Source: Pseudorhodobacter antarcticus
GTDB taxonomy: Bacteria > Pseudomonadota > Alphaproteobacteria > Rhodobacterales > Rhodobacteraceae
Direction: 5' to 3'
Length of the DNA: 17,706 nt
Assembly (NCBI GenBank): GCA_945860375.1
Contig: CAMAQR010000066.1
Span: forward strand, 1 to 17,706
In this document: one piece after another, positions 7,604-14,683 of the stretch
Layout: every line of letters begins with the position of its first letter
How positions within the stretch are numbered: the first letter of the stretch is position 1
Made by a program: the position numbers and the translations under genes
Notes under the pieces: model-generated
The model's input: only the letters and a program-made list of their open reading frames with translations
Databases searched by the model: none
What the model was told of the DNA's origin: nothing

Positions 7604-8361
7604 GCAAGATCGCTGTCATCACAGGCGGGGCCAGCGGTATTGGCGAAGCCACCGCGCGCCGATTTGCTGCCGCAAGCTGGGCCGTTGAGATCGGCGACCG
7701 CGACGCCCTGCGGGGCCAAGCCGTCGCCTGCGACCTTGGAGGGGTCTTTCGCCATCTGGATGTGGCCAGCGAGGTTTCCGTCAACGCGTTTGCGGCAGAC
7801 GTTCTTGAAAGGCATGGTGCTGTGGATGCCCTCGTCAACTCGGCCGGAATTCTTCAGAACGCTGTGCGGATCACCGACATGACCATCGCAGAATTCGACC
7901 AAATCCATGCAATCAATGTGCGGGGCTCACTGCTGGTCAACCGTGCATTTGGCACGGCTATGTCGGCGGCGGGCAGCGGCGTGATCATCAATATGGCGTC
8001 GCTTACCAGCTATCGCCCCTCGGGTCAGCCCGCCTATGCGATGGGCAAAGTGTCCATCAAGATGATGACCGAGATCATGGCCGCAGAGTTCGGCCCAAGC
8101 GGCGTGCGTGTGAACGCCGTAGCCCCGGGATATGTTCTGACCCCCGCCATGCAGGCGCGCATTGACAGCGGATTGCGCGATCCCAAACTGATCCTTGAAA
8201 AGTCAGCCTTGCGCCGATTTGTGCAACCCGCCGATGTGGGCGAAGCCATCTTCTTTCTCTGCTCGGATGCCGCCTCGGCCATTACAGGGGTCACTCTGCC
8301 CATCGATTGCGGCTGGCTTGCAACCAGCGCCTATACCTCTTACGCGGCGGTGCCACTGTGA
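7600..8361 (+). CDS. Short-chain dehydrogenase/reductase
   Basis: A 253-residue classical SDR that oxidises or reduces an alcohol/ketone pair with NAD(P). The cofactor motif TGGASGIG is at residues 8-15, NSAG at 80-83 (a variant of NNAG), the active-site tyrosine and lysine at Y146 and K150 (YAMGK), and the serine at S134 in NMASLTSY. S134 is 12 rather than 13 residues before the tyrosine, which may reflect a one-residue deletion in the RPSGQPAY loop. PGYVLTPAM and CSDAASAITGVTLPIDCGW are typical of the C-terminal half. The segment after beta strand 2 (residues 30-45) is short, so NAD versus NADP preference is unclear. It is the last gene of the dehydratase-tautomerase-HyuAB operon and overlaps hyuB by 4 bases. 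Substrate unknown, presumably a hydroxy acid or keto acid of the same pathway. Confidence 0.9.
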   Translation: MSKIAVITGGASGIGEATARRFAAASWAVEIGDRDALRGQAVACDLGGVFRHLDVASEVSVNAFAADVLERHGAVDALVNSAGILQNAVRITDMTIAEFDQIHAINVRGSLLVNRAFGTAMSAAGSGVIINMASLTSYRPSGQPAYAMGKVSIKMMTEIMAAEFGPSGVRVNAVAPGYVLTPAMQARIDSGLRDPKLILEKSALRRFVQPADVGEAIFFLCSDAASAITGVTLPIDCGWLATSAYTSYAAVPL

Positions 8362-8365
8362 TTTT

Positions 8366-9835
8366 TCAAGCGAAATTCACATAGATGGTCTTTTTCTGGA
8401 AATAGGCATCCAGCCCGTATTTGCCATCCTCACCCCCGATGCCGCTGTCTTTGATGCCCGCATGATGGGCCTGAACCACATCGCCGCCAGCCTTGTTGAC
8501 ATAGATCTCGCCGAACTTCAGCTCGCGGATCAGGCGCATCATACGGCGCATGTCCTTGGTGAAAACATAGGCAGACAGGCCATAGCGGCTTTCGTTGGCC
8601 AATCGCAGCCCTTCGTCAAAATCGGTGACCGTCATCACCGGCACAACCGGGCCGAAGACTTCGTCCTGCATGATGGCCATGCCATTGTCCGATACCCGCA
8701 GAACCGTCGGCTCGTACCAGTGCCCTTGCGAAAACGGACCCTCTGTCAGGCGCCGACCACCGGTAAGAACTTCGGCCCCTGCAAGCTTGGCGGCTTCCAC
8801 CATCTCGGCCACTTTGTCCAGTTCCGGCCCGGAAAACTTTGGACCGATATCCACCAGCGTCAAGGGATCCCCGACTTTCAGCTGTTTTACGGCCTTGGTG
8901 AACCGGTCCAGAAACTCGCCGGCGATCTTTTCGTGCAGATACATGCGTTCATTGCAGATGCAGATTTGGCCACAGTTTTCGAACCGCGACACAACGGCCG
9001 CCCGCACAGCGGCACCGATATCGGCATCCTCGGCAACGATGAACGGCGCCTTGCCGCCCAGTTCCAGCCGCAGCAGTTTTAAATCGCTGGCGGCATCACG
9101 GAAAATCTCTTTGCCTGCGCGCACACTGCCCGTCAGCGTGATCAACCGCGATTGGGGATGCTGAACGAGGGCGCGCCCCACTCCTTCGCCTGTGCCGCTG
9201 ATGACATTGATCACCCCGGCCGGAAAGCCCACTTGATGGGCAAGCTGGGCAATTTCCAGTGCCGTGGTCGGCGTCCCTTCATGCGACTTGACGACGATTG
9301 TGTTGCCCGCAATCAAAGCAGGCCCCATCTTGCGGCACATAAGGCCAGCGGGGTAGTTCCACGCCGTCAGCGCAATGACCACGCCATGGGCGACACGCTG
9401 GATCCAGATCTGCTCGTCAGGATTGTCGGAGGGGATGATATCGCCGGTGATGCGGCGCGCTTCCTCGGCCGCATAGGAGAGATAAAGCGCGGCCCCCTCG
9501 ATCTCGCCGCGCGCCTCATGCAGGGGCTTGCCTTGTTCGGCAATCACACACCGCGCAAGCCGCTCGCGGTTTTCAAGAATGGCGCGGCTGAGATCTTTCA
9601 ACAGCATCCCGCGGGATGCCGAAGGCATAGCCTCCCACGCCGGTTGGGCCTGATAGGCCGCCGTAACAGCCCTGTCGGCATCGTCGGCATTGCCCCGCGG
9701 AACCGATGCGATCACCTGCCCGGTGGCCGGGTTCTCGACCTCGATCCATTCTTTCAGGTTGGACTCGACCCAACTGCCGCCGATGTAGTTGCGGTAGCGG
9801 TCGGTGCCTTTAACAAGATCTTTCAAGCCGGACAT
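8366..9835 (-). CDS. NAD-dependent aldehyde dehydrogenase, AldA-like
   Basis: A 489-residue aldehyde dehydrogenase that oxidises an aldehyde to an acid. Active-site residues are all visible: N160 in AWN, K183 and the nearby glutamate in VVKSHEGTP (a glutamate here favours NAD over NADP), the general base E258 in LELGG, and catalytic C292 in NCGQIC. The C-terminal stretch KDSGIGGEDGKYGLDAY and the NCGQIC context resemble lactaldehyde/glycolaldehyde dehydrogenase AldA more than betaine-aldehyde types. It is the last gene of the minus-strand TRAP operon, 20 bases after dctM, with AAGGAA as ribosome-binding site. It converges on the SDR gene with 4 bases between stop codons. An aldehyde released by one of the lyases in the neighbouring operon, or alpha-ketoglutaric semialdehyde, is a reasonable but unproven substrate. 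Confidence 0.9.
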   Translation of the reverse strand: MSGLKDLVKGTDRYRNYIGGSWVESNLKEWIEVENPATGQVIASVPRGNADDADRAVTAAYQAQPAWEAMPSASRGMLLKDLSRAILENRERLARCVIAEQGKPLHEARGEIEGAALYLSYAAEEARRITGDIIPSDNPDEQIWIQRVAHGVVIALTAWNYPAGLMCRKMGPALIAGNTIVVKSHEGTPTTALEIAQLAHQVGFPAGVINVISGTGEGVGRALVQHPQSRLITLTGSVRAGKEIFRDAASDLKLLRLELGGKAPFIVAEDADIGAAVRAAVVSRFENCGQICICNERMYLHEKIAGEFLDRFTKAVKQLKVGDPLTLVDIGPKFSGPELDKVAEMVEAAKLAGAEVLTGGRRLTEGPFSQGHWYEPTVLRVSDNGMAIMQDEVFGPVVPVMTVTDFDEGLRLANESRYGLSAYVFTKDMRRMMRLIRELKFGEIYVNKAGGDVVQAHHAGIKDSGIGGEDGKYGLDAYFQKKTIYVNFA

Positions 9836-9855
9836 GGCGTTGGTTCCTTGAGCGC

Positions 9856-11166
9856 TTAGCGCATGAAGTCGCCCTGAACCTGATATCCCATCGTTTCAGG
9901 CAGCCAGAGCGTAAGTTGCGGGACATAGACAAGAACGAACAGTAACGTGATGAGCACGATCAGAAAGGGCCAAAGCTCTTTGGTGATATCGACGACCTTG
10001 ATCCCCGAGACACCGGCGATCAAAAACACCAACTCTCCCATGGGCGGCGTCACCAGCCCGATCATCAGATTGACGACCGACACCACACCGAAATGCACCG
10101 GATCAATGCCCAGTGTAAGAACCGTGGGCATCAGGATCGGGATGATGATAAGCAACATCAACAGCGTATCCAAAAAGGCGCCAAGAACCAAAAACAGGAT
10201 CGTTACAACAAACATGAACATCGCAGGCGCCAGATCGAGTTCCACCATCCAATGGCCAAGCACCTTGGGTATCTGTTCTGCAGCGACGATCCAGTTCATC
10301 ACCAAGGCACCCGCAATAGTGATGGCGACAATCGAGGTGGCTTTGGCCGAACTGACGAGCACGCGGTAAAACCCCGCAATGGTCAGCGTGCGATACCAAA
10401 AGAACGCCAAGATAAGCGCGCAAAAGGCGGCGACTGCGGCGGCTTCGGTCGGGGTTACGGCGCCGGAGTAGATGCCGCCCAGCAGAATGGCTGGCAGACA
10501 CAGCACCGGAATAGCGTGGATCACTGTCGTGACCGACGCGCGGAACTTCGCAACGGGCTCGACGGGAAAGTCCTTATAGCGCGCCAAGACTGTCACGACG
10601 CCAGACTGGGCTGCGGCCAGAATCAGGCCGGGAATGACCCCACCCATGAACAGATAGCCAATCGACGTGTCAGAGACAGCGCCGTAAAGCACCATTGGAA
10701 TAGACGGCGGGATTATAGGCCCGATGATCGCAGAGGTGGACGATAAGGCCGCGGCAAATCCGGGCGTATAGCCCGCCCTAACCATTGCGTCCACTTCCAA
10801 CTTGCCTGGACCGGCCGCATCGGCAAGGGCTGATCCACTCATTCCCGAAAAGATCACGCTTGCCACGATGTTTACATGGGCGAGACCGCCTTTATAGCGC
10901 CCCACCAGCATATTGGCCACGCCGTACATCTTTTCGGTCAACTTGCCTTCGTTCATGATTTCGGCAGCAAGAATAAACAGCGGCACCGACAGCAACACAA
11001 AGCTGCCATAAAGGCCATTCAGGCTTTGTGTCGCAACAAGCGCAATATCCTGATGCGTCATCACCAGATAGACTATGCCGCTTGCCAGCATCGCATAACC
11101 AATCGGCATGCCGGAGAACGACCACAGGAAGAAAAGGACGAACATTATCCAAGCGGAAAAACTCAT
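9856..11166 (-). CDS. dctM: TRAP transporter large permease subunit, DctM family
   Basis: A 436-residue integral membrane protein, the transport channel of a tripartite ATP-independent periplasmic (TRAP) transporter that uses the sodium gradient. It begins with a hydrophobic helix (WIMFVLFFLWSFSGMPIGYA), and long apolar segments recur to the C-terminus, consistent with about 12 membrane spans. Family blocks include FSGMSGSALADAAGPGKLE, GFAAALSSTSAIIGPIIPPS, GGIYSGAVTPTEAAAVA and LGAFLDTLLMLLIIIPI, then VSVVNLMIGLVTPPMGELVF near the end. It follows dctQ by 15 bases. The ribosome-binding region is an 8-base G run on the coding strand. The neighbouring dctP and dctQ make the system complete. Confidence 0.95.
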   Translation of the reverse strand: MSFSAWIMFVLFFLWSFSGMPIGYAMLASGIVYLVMTHQDIALVATQSLNGLYGSFVLLSVPLFILAAEIMNEGKLTEKMYGVANMLVGRYKGGLAHVNIVASVIFSGMSGSALADAAGPGKLEVDAMVRAGYTPGFAAALSSTSAIIGPIIPPSIPMVLYGAVSDTSIGYLFMGGVIPGLILAAAQSGVVTVLARYKDFPVEPVAKFRASVTTVIHAIPVLCLPAILLGGIYSGAVTPTEAAAVAAFCALILAFFWYRTLTIAGFYRVLVSSAKATSIVAITIAGALVMNWIVAAEQIPKVLGHWMVELDLAPAMFMFVVTILFLVLGAFLDTLLMLLIIIPILMPTVLTLGIDPVHFGVVSVVNLMIGLVTPPMGELVFLIAGVSGIKVVDITKELWPFLIVLITLLFVLVYVPQLTLWLPETMGYQVQGDFMR

Positions 11167-11174
11167 TTGATCCG

Positions 11175-11182
11175 CCCCCCCC
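11175..11182 (-). repeat. Run of eight G (coding strand) between dctQ and dctM
   Basis: On the minus strand the TAG stop of dctQ runs straight into a G8 tract (C8 on the plus strand) that also serves as the only purine-rich ribosome-binding region for dctM, 8 bases before its ATG. Homopolymers of this length are prone to slippage. A length change would alter dctM translation initiation without changing either protein. It is also a place where a sequencing error could hide. Confidence 0.6.
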
Positions 11183-11664
11183 TAGAGCGCTTCTCGCCAT
11201 TCAGCCCCTGCCAAGCGCCGAAAACGAATCGCCGCGCCTATGACCACGGCAAGGATGAAAATGGCAAAGCACGAATAAACCAAGTCCAGTCGCAGGTGCA
11301 GCAGCATGGTGCTGCGCCGCGCCGAGAAGTGGATGTAGTCGAAGATCGCCGGGACAGCGACGAGAAAGACGATCCCCAGCGACAGCGTGTTGAAGATAGC
11401 AATCCAGCGGCGCAGGCCCGGTCTGAACCAAGTGTAAATCACATCGAAGATGATGTGCTCACGTTCCGTCAGCAGGATGCCGCATGTCCAGAAAACCACC
11501 CATACATAGGATATTGAACAAAGCTCCAAAGTCCAGGCAATGGGCGCATTGAAAACGTAGCGCGACACCACCTGAACAATGAAGGCAAAGAACAAGACGG
11601 CGAAACTTAACGCCGCCACGCCCTCGGAAAATCGCGTCCAACCTGTCCGAAATTTCCCGCCCAC
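11182..11664 (-). CDS. dctQ: TRAP transporter small permease subunit, DctQ family
   Basis: A 160-residue membrane protein with four predicted helices, the usual architecture of DctQ: about residues 17-37 (AALSFAVLFFAFIVQVVSRY), 48-64 (SISYVWVVFWTCGILLT), 90-107 (FNTLSLGIVFLVAVPAIF) and 128-146 (LVYSCFAIFILAVVIGAAI). It pairs with DctM in the membrane and probably helps dock the solute-loaded binding protein. The best start is a GTG at 11664, only 4 bases after the dctP stop, with AGGA further upstream inside the end of dctP. No ATG lies near the N-terminus. The family is poorly conserved, so the call rests on length, helix pattern and position between dctP and dctM. Confidence 0.93.
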   Translation of the reverse strand: MGGKFRTGWTRFSEGVAALSFAVLFFAFIVQVVSRYVFNAPIAWTLELCSISYVWVVFWTCGILLTEREHIIFDVIYTWFRPGLRRWIAIFNTLSLGIVFLVAVPAIFDYIHFSARRSTMLLHLRLDLVYSCFAIFILAVVIGAAIRFRRLAGAEWREAL

Positions 11665-11668
11665 AGGT

Positions 11669-12685
11669 TTACGATCCTGCGGCGTTTATGCGGTCGAGGA
11701 GGCCTGCGGGCCAAGTTGCGGCAAAGTCACTTGCCAAAAACTTCGCCTGCACCTGCTCGCGGAACGCAGCGACGTCGGGAGTTGTGACGGTCATGCCCTT
11801 GCTTTCAAGGAAGGTCTTGGCTTCCGCTTCGGCAGCCAGAACGCCTGAATCATTATAGGCCTTGGCGGCGGCTTCTGCGGTTTGGATGGCAGACCTTTCC
11901 TCTTCACTCAGCCCGTCCCAATAGGGCTTGGAAATCGTGAAGAAGGTGTTGGACACCATATGGTCGGTCAGAACGACTTGCTTGGTCACTTCGTAGAACT
12001 TGTTGGCGATCACGTCCGCCAGCGGGTTCTCAAAGCCGTCAATCGTGCCGGTTTGCAGGCCAAGGTAGATTTCCTCAAACGCCATTGGCGTAGCGCTGGC
12101 ACCGAGCGAATTGCCAAGGAATTGCCACGTCTCCGACCCCGGCATCCGCAGTTTGAGGCCGGCGAGATCAGCGGGCACATTGACGGCATGAGCCTCGCGA
12201 AGAATGACTTGACGCGATCCAAGATACTGGCTGCGCACGATGACGAGATTGAGATCCTCGGCCACCTTTGCCTTGTATTCGGTACCGATGTCACCATCAT
12301 AAACTGCGTCCAAATGGGTGGCGTCGCGCATCAGATAACCGTTGGTGAAGATCGAGTATTCTGGGATCAGGGCCGCAATATCCTGAGGCGATATCATGCC
12401 GACCTCAAGATTTCCGCGCTGCATGGCTTCGATTTCAGTGCCCTGCGCAAAGAGCGTTCCGTTGTAATGGATCTGCACGTCAAAGCTACCCGGAAGCGCT
12501 TTGTCCAATGCATCCTTGAACGCCACCAGCGCCATCGATTGTACTTCGGACTCAGCGCCCGGCGTGGATATGCGAAGCGCTTTGGCGTCGGCAAAGGCGG
12601 GTCCGGCGAAGGCAGCAACTGTCAGCACAAGCGCGGCACCCGAAAGCAGAGCGCGGCGTCCTATTATCGGCACAGAGTAGGTCAT
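11669..12685 (-). CDS. dctP: TRAP transporter periplasmic solute-binding protein, DctP family
   Basis: A 338-residue extracytoplasmic binding protein that captures the substrate and delivers it to DctQM. The signal peptide covers about residues 1-32: basic GRR, a hydrophobic core ALLSGAALVLTVAAFAG, and an AFA-D cleavage site. The GRRALL start is twin-arginine-like, but a plain Sec signal is equally possible. The diagnostic ligand-binding region is intact: LKLRMPGSETWQFLGNSLGA with R180, the arginine that pairs with a substrate carboxylate, followed by MAFEEIYLGLQTGTIDGFEN with N220. The ligand is therefore almost certainly an organic or sugar acid. AGGGAG precedes the ATG. It is first of four minus-strand genes and diverges from the lyase operon, whose promoter region it shares along with a candidate operator at 12789-12800. 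Confidence 0.95.
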   Translation of the reverse strand: MTYSVPIIGRRALLSGAALVLTVAAFAGPAFADAKALRISTPGAESEVQSMALVAFKDALDKALPGSFDVQIHYNGTLFAQGTEIEAMQRGNLEVGMISPQDIAALIPEYSIFTNGYLMRDATHLDAVYDGDIGTEYKAKVAEDLNLVIVRSQYLGSRQVILREAHAVNVPADLAGLKLRMPGSETWQFLGNSLGASATPMAFEEIYLGLQTGTIDGFENPLADVIANKFYEVTKQVVLTDHMVSNTFFTISKPYWDGLSEEERSAIQTAEAAAKAYNDSGVLAAEAEAKTFLESKGMTVTTPDVAAFREQVQAKFLASDFAATWPAGLLDRINAAGS

Positions 12686-12755
12686 GGATGAAGCTCCCTA
12701 GATGAAAACGCCTTGCGGATCTTTGCGTCCCCAATGGCCAGTGTTTTGCAACCCG

Positions 12756-12822
12756 ATACTCCAACGCGCGGATCAAGTCGTCAAGTACATTGTTGACAAT
12801 CTTCAATTAATCATCATGATAT
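12756..12822. promoter_or_regulatory. Back-to-back promoters with a central operator, dctP versus lyase operon
   Basis: For the minus strand, TTGACG (12784-12779) and GAGTAT (12761-12756) are 17 bases apart. For the plus strand, TTGACA (12793-12798) is followed 18 bases later by TGATAT (12817-12822). The two -35 boxes sit back to back. The inverted repeat ATTGTTGACAAT (12789-12800) covers the plus-strand -35 box and abuts the minus-strand one, so one bound repressor could silence both operons. A second dyad, ATCATCATGATATGAT (12810-12825), covers the plus -10 box. The boxes are assigned by eye: the -35 boxes are good and the -10 boxes are poor matches. Confidence 0.5.
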
Positions 12823-12878
12823 GATCAGGATCTGGCATGATGCCAAACCTTATAGTTTTTTTGATTCATGAGGTTGTG

Positions 12879-13856
12879 GTGAAAACTCTACCCGGAACGC
12901 GCTGTCTGGCCGTTGCTGTTGCAACGCCCCTGACGCCCGACTTTCGCCCCGATATAACCCGCTGGCTGGGCCATATCCGTGCGATGTTGGCGGCCGGCTG
13001 TGATGGTGTGACGATCTTTGGCACCACCGGCGAGGGGGCAGAGCTTCCCGTTGAAGAGCGTATAAACGCCCTCAACGCGCTGATTGCCGCTGGCATTCCT
13101 GCGGGCCGAGTTGTTGTGTCGGTTGGGAGTGCGGCCATCGCCGATGTCGTGCGTCTTGCCAGCCACGCGACCCAACAAGGCGTCCACGGCGTTTTGCTGA
13201 TGCCCCCGCCCTTCTACCGCAGCGGCATCACCGAAGACGCGACCTTTCGCTATTTTGCAACCATCATCGATCGGATGGCGATGCCGGACCTGCGCCTATA
13301 TCTCTACCATTTCCCTGATATCTGCGGGGTTCCGATCACCCCACAAGTGATGCGGCGTCTGGACGAGCGGTATCCGGGTAGTATCGCTGGGATCAAGGAT
13401 TCCGGCGGCGATCTTGATTTCACGCTGGATATCGTGCGGCGCTTTTCCCATCTGTCCATCTTCACCGGCTCAGAAATCCATTTGCCCGAACTGATCGCGG
13501 TCGGCGCACGCGGCACGATCTGCGGCCTTGGCAATGTGATGCCGCGCCTGATGCGCGCTTTGATTGACGCTCCCACAGCTTTTGACGGCCGCGCGCTTGT
13601 GCCTGCGGTGCAAAGTGGCGATGCGATCCTGTCGCGCCGTCCGTTCATCCCTTCGATCAAGGCGGTTGTGGCGGGCTTTCTTGGCGATATGCAGTGGCAA
13701 AGGGTCATCCCGCCGATGCCTGAACTGCCCCTCATCGAACGGAACCGGATCGTTGCCGATTTTGTGGCCTGGGATGCTGCCTTGCCCCCCCACATGCGCA
13801 GCAATTCGGCGGGAAGTATCCGGACGGTCAATGTCGTCGATCTGCGGCGCGCGTGA
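12879..13856 (+). CDS. DapA/N-acetylneuraminate lyase superfamily protein (first copy)
   Basis: A class I (Schiff-base) lyase or dehydratase of about 325 residues. Numbered from the GTG start, the GTTGE motif is at 48-52, the catalytic tyrosine is Y143 in YLYHFPDICG, and the Schiff-base lysine is K173 in AGIKDSGGD. The arginine that true dihydrodipicolinate synthases carry just after the tyrosine motif (YNVPSRTG type) is absent, so lysine biosynthesis is unlikely. A 2-keto-3-deoxy acid aldolase or dehydratase fits the context. Two starts compete. GTG at 12879, with GAGG 5 bases upstream, gives a normal N-terminus. ATG at 12837, with AGGA upstream, would add 14 hydrophobic residues not usual in the family and would lie only about 15 bases after the proposed -10 box. 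It opens a three-gene operon, 10 bases before the aldolase. Confidence 0.87.
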   Translation: MKTLPGTRCLAVAVATPLTPDFRPDITRWLGHIRAMLAAGCDGVTIFGTTGEGAELPVEERINALNALIAAGIPAGRVVVSVGSAAIADVVRLASHATQQGVHGVLLMPPPFYRSGITEDATFRYFATIIDRMAMPDLRLYLYHFPDICGVPITPQVMRRLDERYPGSIAGIKDSGGDLDFTLDIVRRFSHLSIFTGSEIHLPELIAVGARGTICGLGNVMPRLMRALIDAPTAFDGRALVPAVQSGDAILSRRPFIPSIKAVVAGFLGDMQWQRVIPPMPELPLIERNRIVADFVAWDAALPPHMRSNSAGSIRTVNVVDLRRA

Positions 13857-13866
13857 AAGAGAGATT

Positions 13867-14670
13867 ATGGCCCATCCGCTTGAAAGCAAACCACCCCTAA
13901 CAACGCCCTTGGCATATCGGAATACGGTGCCCGATTTCGCCAGCCATGACATCCTCGATGCCCGGGTCGATCTTGCGGCCTGCTTTCGCATGGCCGCACG
14001 GCTTGGCATGCAAGAAGGCATCTGCAATCATTTTTCAACAATGGTGCCGGGCTATGACGACCTGTTTCTGGTCAATCCATATGGCCACGCCTTTTGCGAG
14101 GTGACGGCCTCGTCGCTGCTGATTTGCGACTATCAGGGTAATGTGATTGCAGGCGATGGCACACCCGAGGCAACCGCCTTCTTCATCCACGGCCAAGTTC
14201 ACAAACACAAGTCCCGCGCCCGTGCCGCATTCCACACGCATATGCCCTTTGCCACGGCGCTGACCTTGGTAGAAGGGGATCCGCTGATTTTTGCTGGCCA
14301 AACCGCGCTCAAGTTCTACGGGCGCACGGCTGTTGATCTTGACTATAACGGGCTTGCACTTGACGAGCGCGAAGGCCAACGCATCGCCGAAGCCATCGGC
14401 GAGGCCGACATTGTCTTTATGAAACATCACGGCGTCATGGTGGTGGGCGGCAGCATCGCAGAGGCATGGGACGATCTCTATTATCTGGAACGCGCCTGCG
14501 AGGTCCAACTTCTTGCCATGTCGACGGGACGGCCAATTGTGCCGGTTCCGGCGCATATAGCCCAAGCAGCTTACCAGCAAATGCGGCTGGGCGACACAGA
14601 GTCTGCGAGACTGCATCTGAACAGCGTCAAGCGTCAACTTGACCGCGTCGAACCCGATTATCGCACCTGA
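13867..14670 (+). CDS. Class II aldolase/adducin family protein
   Basis: A 267-residue metal-dependent enzyme of the fuculose-phosphate aldolase/ribulose-phosphate 4-epimerase/adducin-head fold. Zinc ligands are visible as HTH in AAFHTHMPFATAL and the later histidine in MKHHGVMVVGGSIAEAW. The N-terminal block AACFRMAARLGMQEGICNHFS and NPYGHAFCEVTASSLLICD are typical of the longer adducin-like subgroup. The start at 13867 follows AAGAGAG and is 10 bases after the dapA-like stop. The same frame remains open upstream to 13564, but that part lies inside the preceding gene and has no family similarity. Members act as aldolases, epimerases or decarboxylases, and the subgroup seen here is not functionally resolved by sequence. 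Its place between two DapA-like genes suggests a cleavage or decarboxylation step in the same pathway. Confidence 0.9.
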   Translation: MAHPLESKPPLTTPLAYRNTVPDFASHDILDARVDLAACFRMAARLGMQEGICNHFSTMVPGYDDLFLVNPYGHAFCEVTASSLLICDYQGNVIAGDGTPEATAFFIHGQVHKHKSRARAAFHTHMPFATALTLVEGDPLIFAGQTALKFYGRTAVDLDYNGLALDEREGQRIAEAIGEADIVFMKHHGVMVVGGSIAEAWDDLYYLERACEVQLLAMSTGRPIVPVPAHIAQAAYQQMRLGDTESARLHLNSVKRQLDRVEPDYRT

Positions 14671-14683
14671 TCTGGAGATACCT

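Noticed and set aside
3688..8361. Reading the HyuAB operon as an acetone or acetophenone carboxylase
   Set aside because: No small third subunit of the acetone carboxylase type is adjacent and the neighbours suggest acid substrates. It is not excluded, only unsupported.
8358..8380. Possible bidirectional terminator hairpin (GTGA...TCAC) between the convergent operons
   Set aside because: The stem is only about 4 plus 3 pairs with a mismatch, and the GTGA/TCAC is made of the SDR stop codon and chance flank. Too weak to annotate.
8195..9082. A 295-codon plus-strand frame opposite the aldehyde dehydrogenase and overlapping the SDR end
   Set aside because: It is an antisense shadow: the minus-strand frame has all aldehyde dehydrogenase catalytic residues.
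11882..12691. A 269-codon plus-strand frame opposite dctP
   Set aside because: The dctP frame carries a signal peptide and the ligand-binding arginine motif. The plus-strand product has no family features.
13564..13866. Upstream extension of the class II aldolase frame
   Set aside because: The extension lies inside the preceding DapA-like gene and shows no aldolase similarity. ATG at 13867 has a ribosome-binding site and the right family length.
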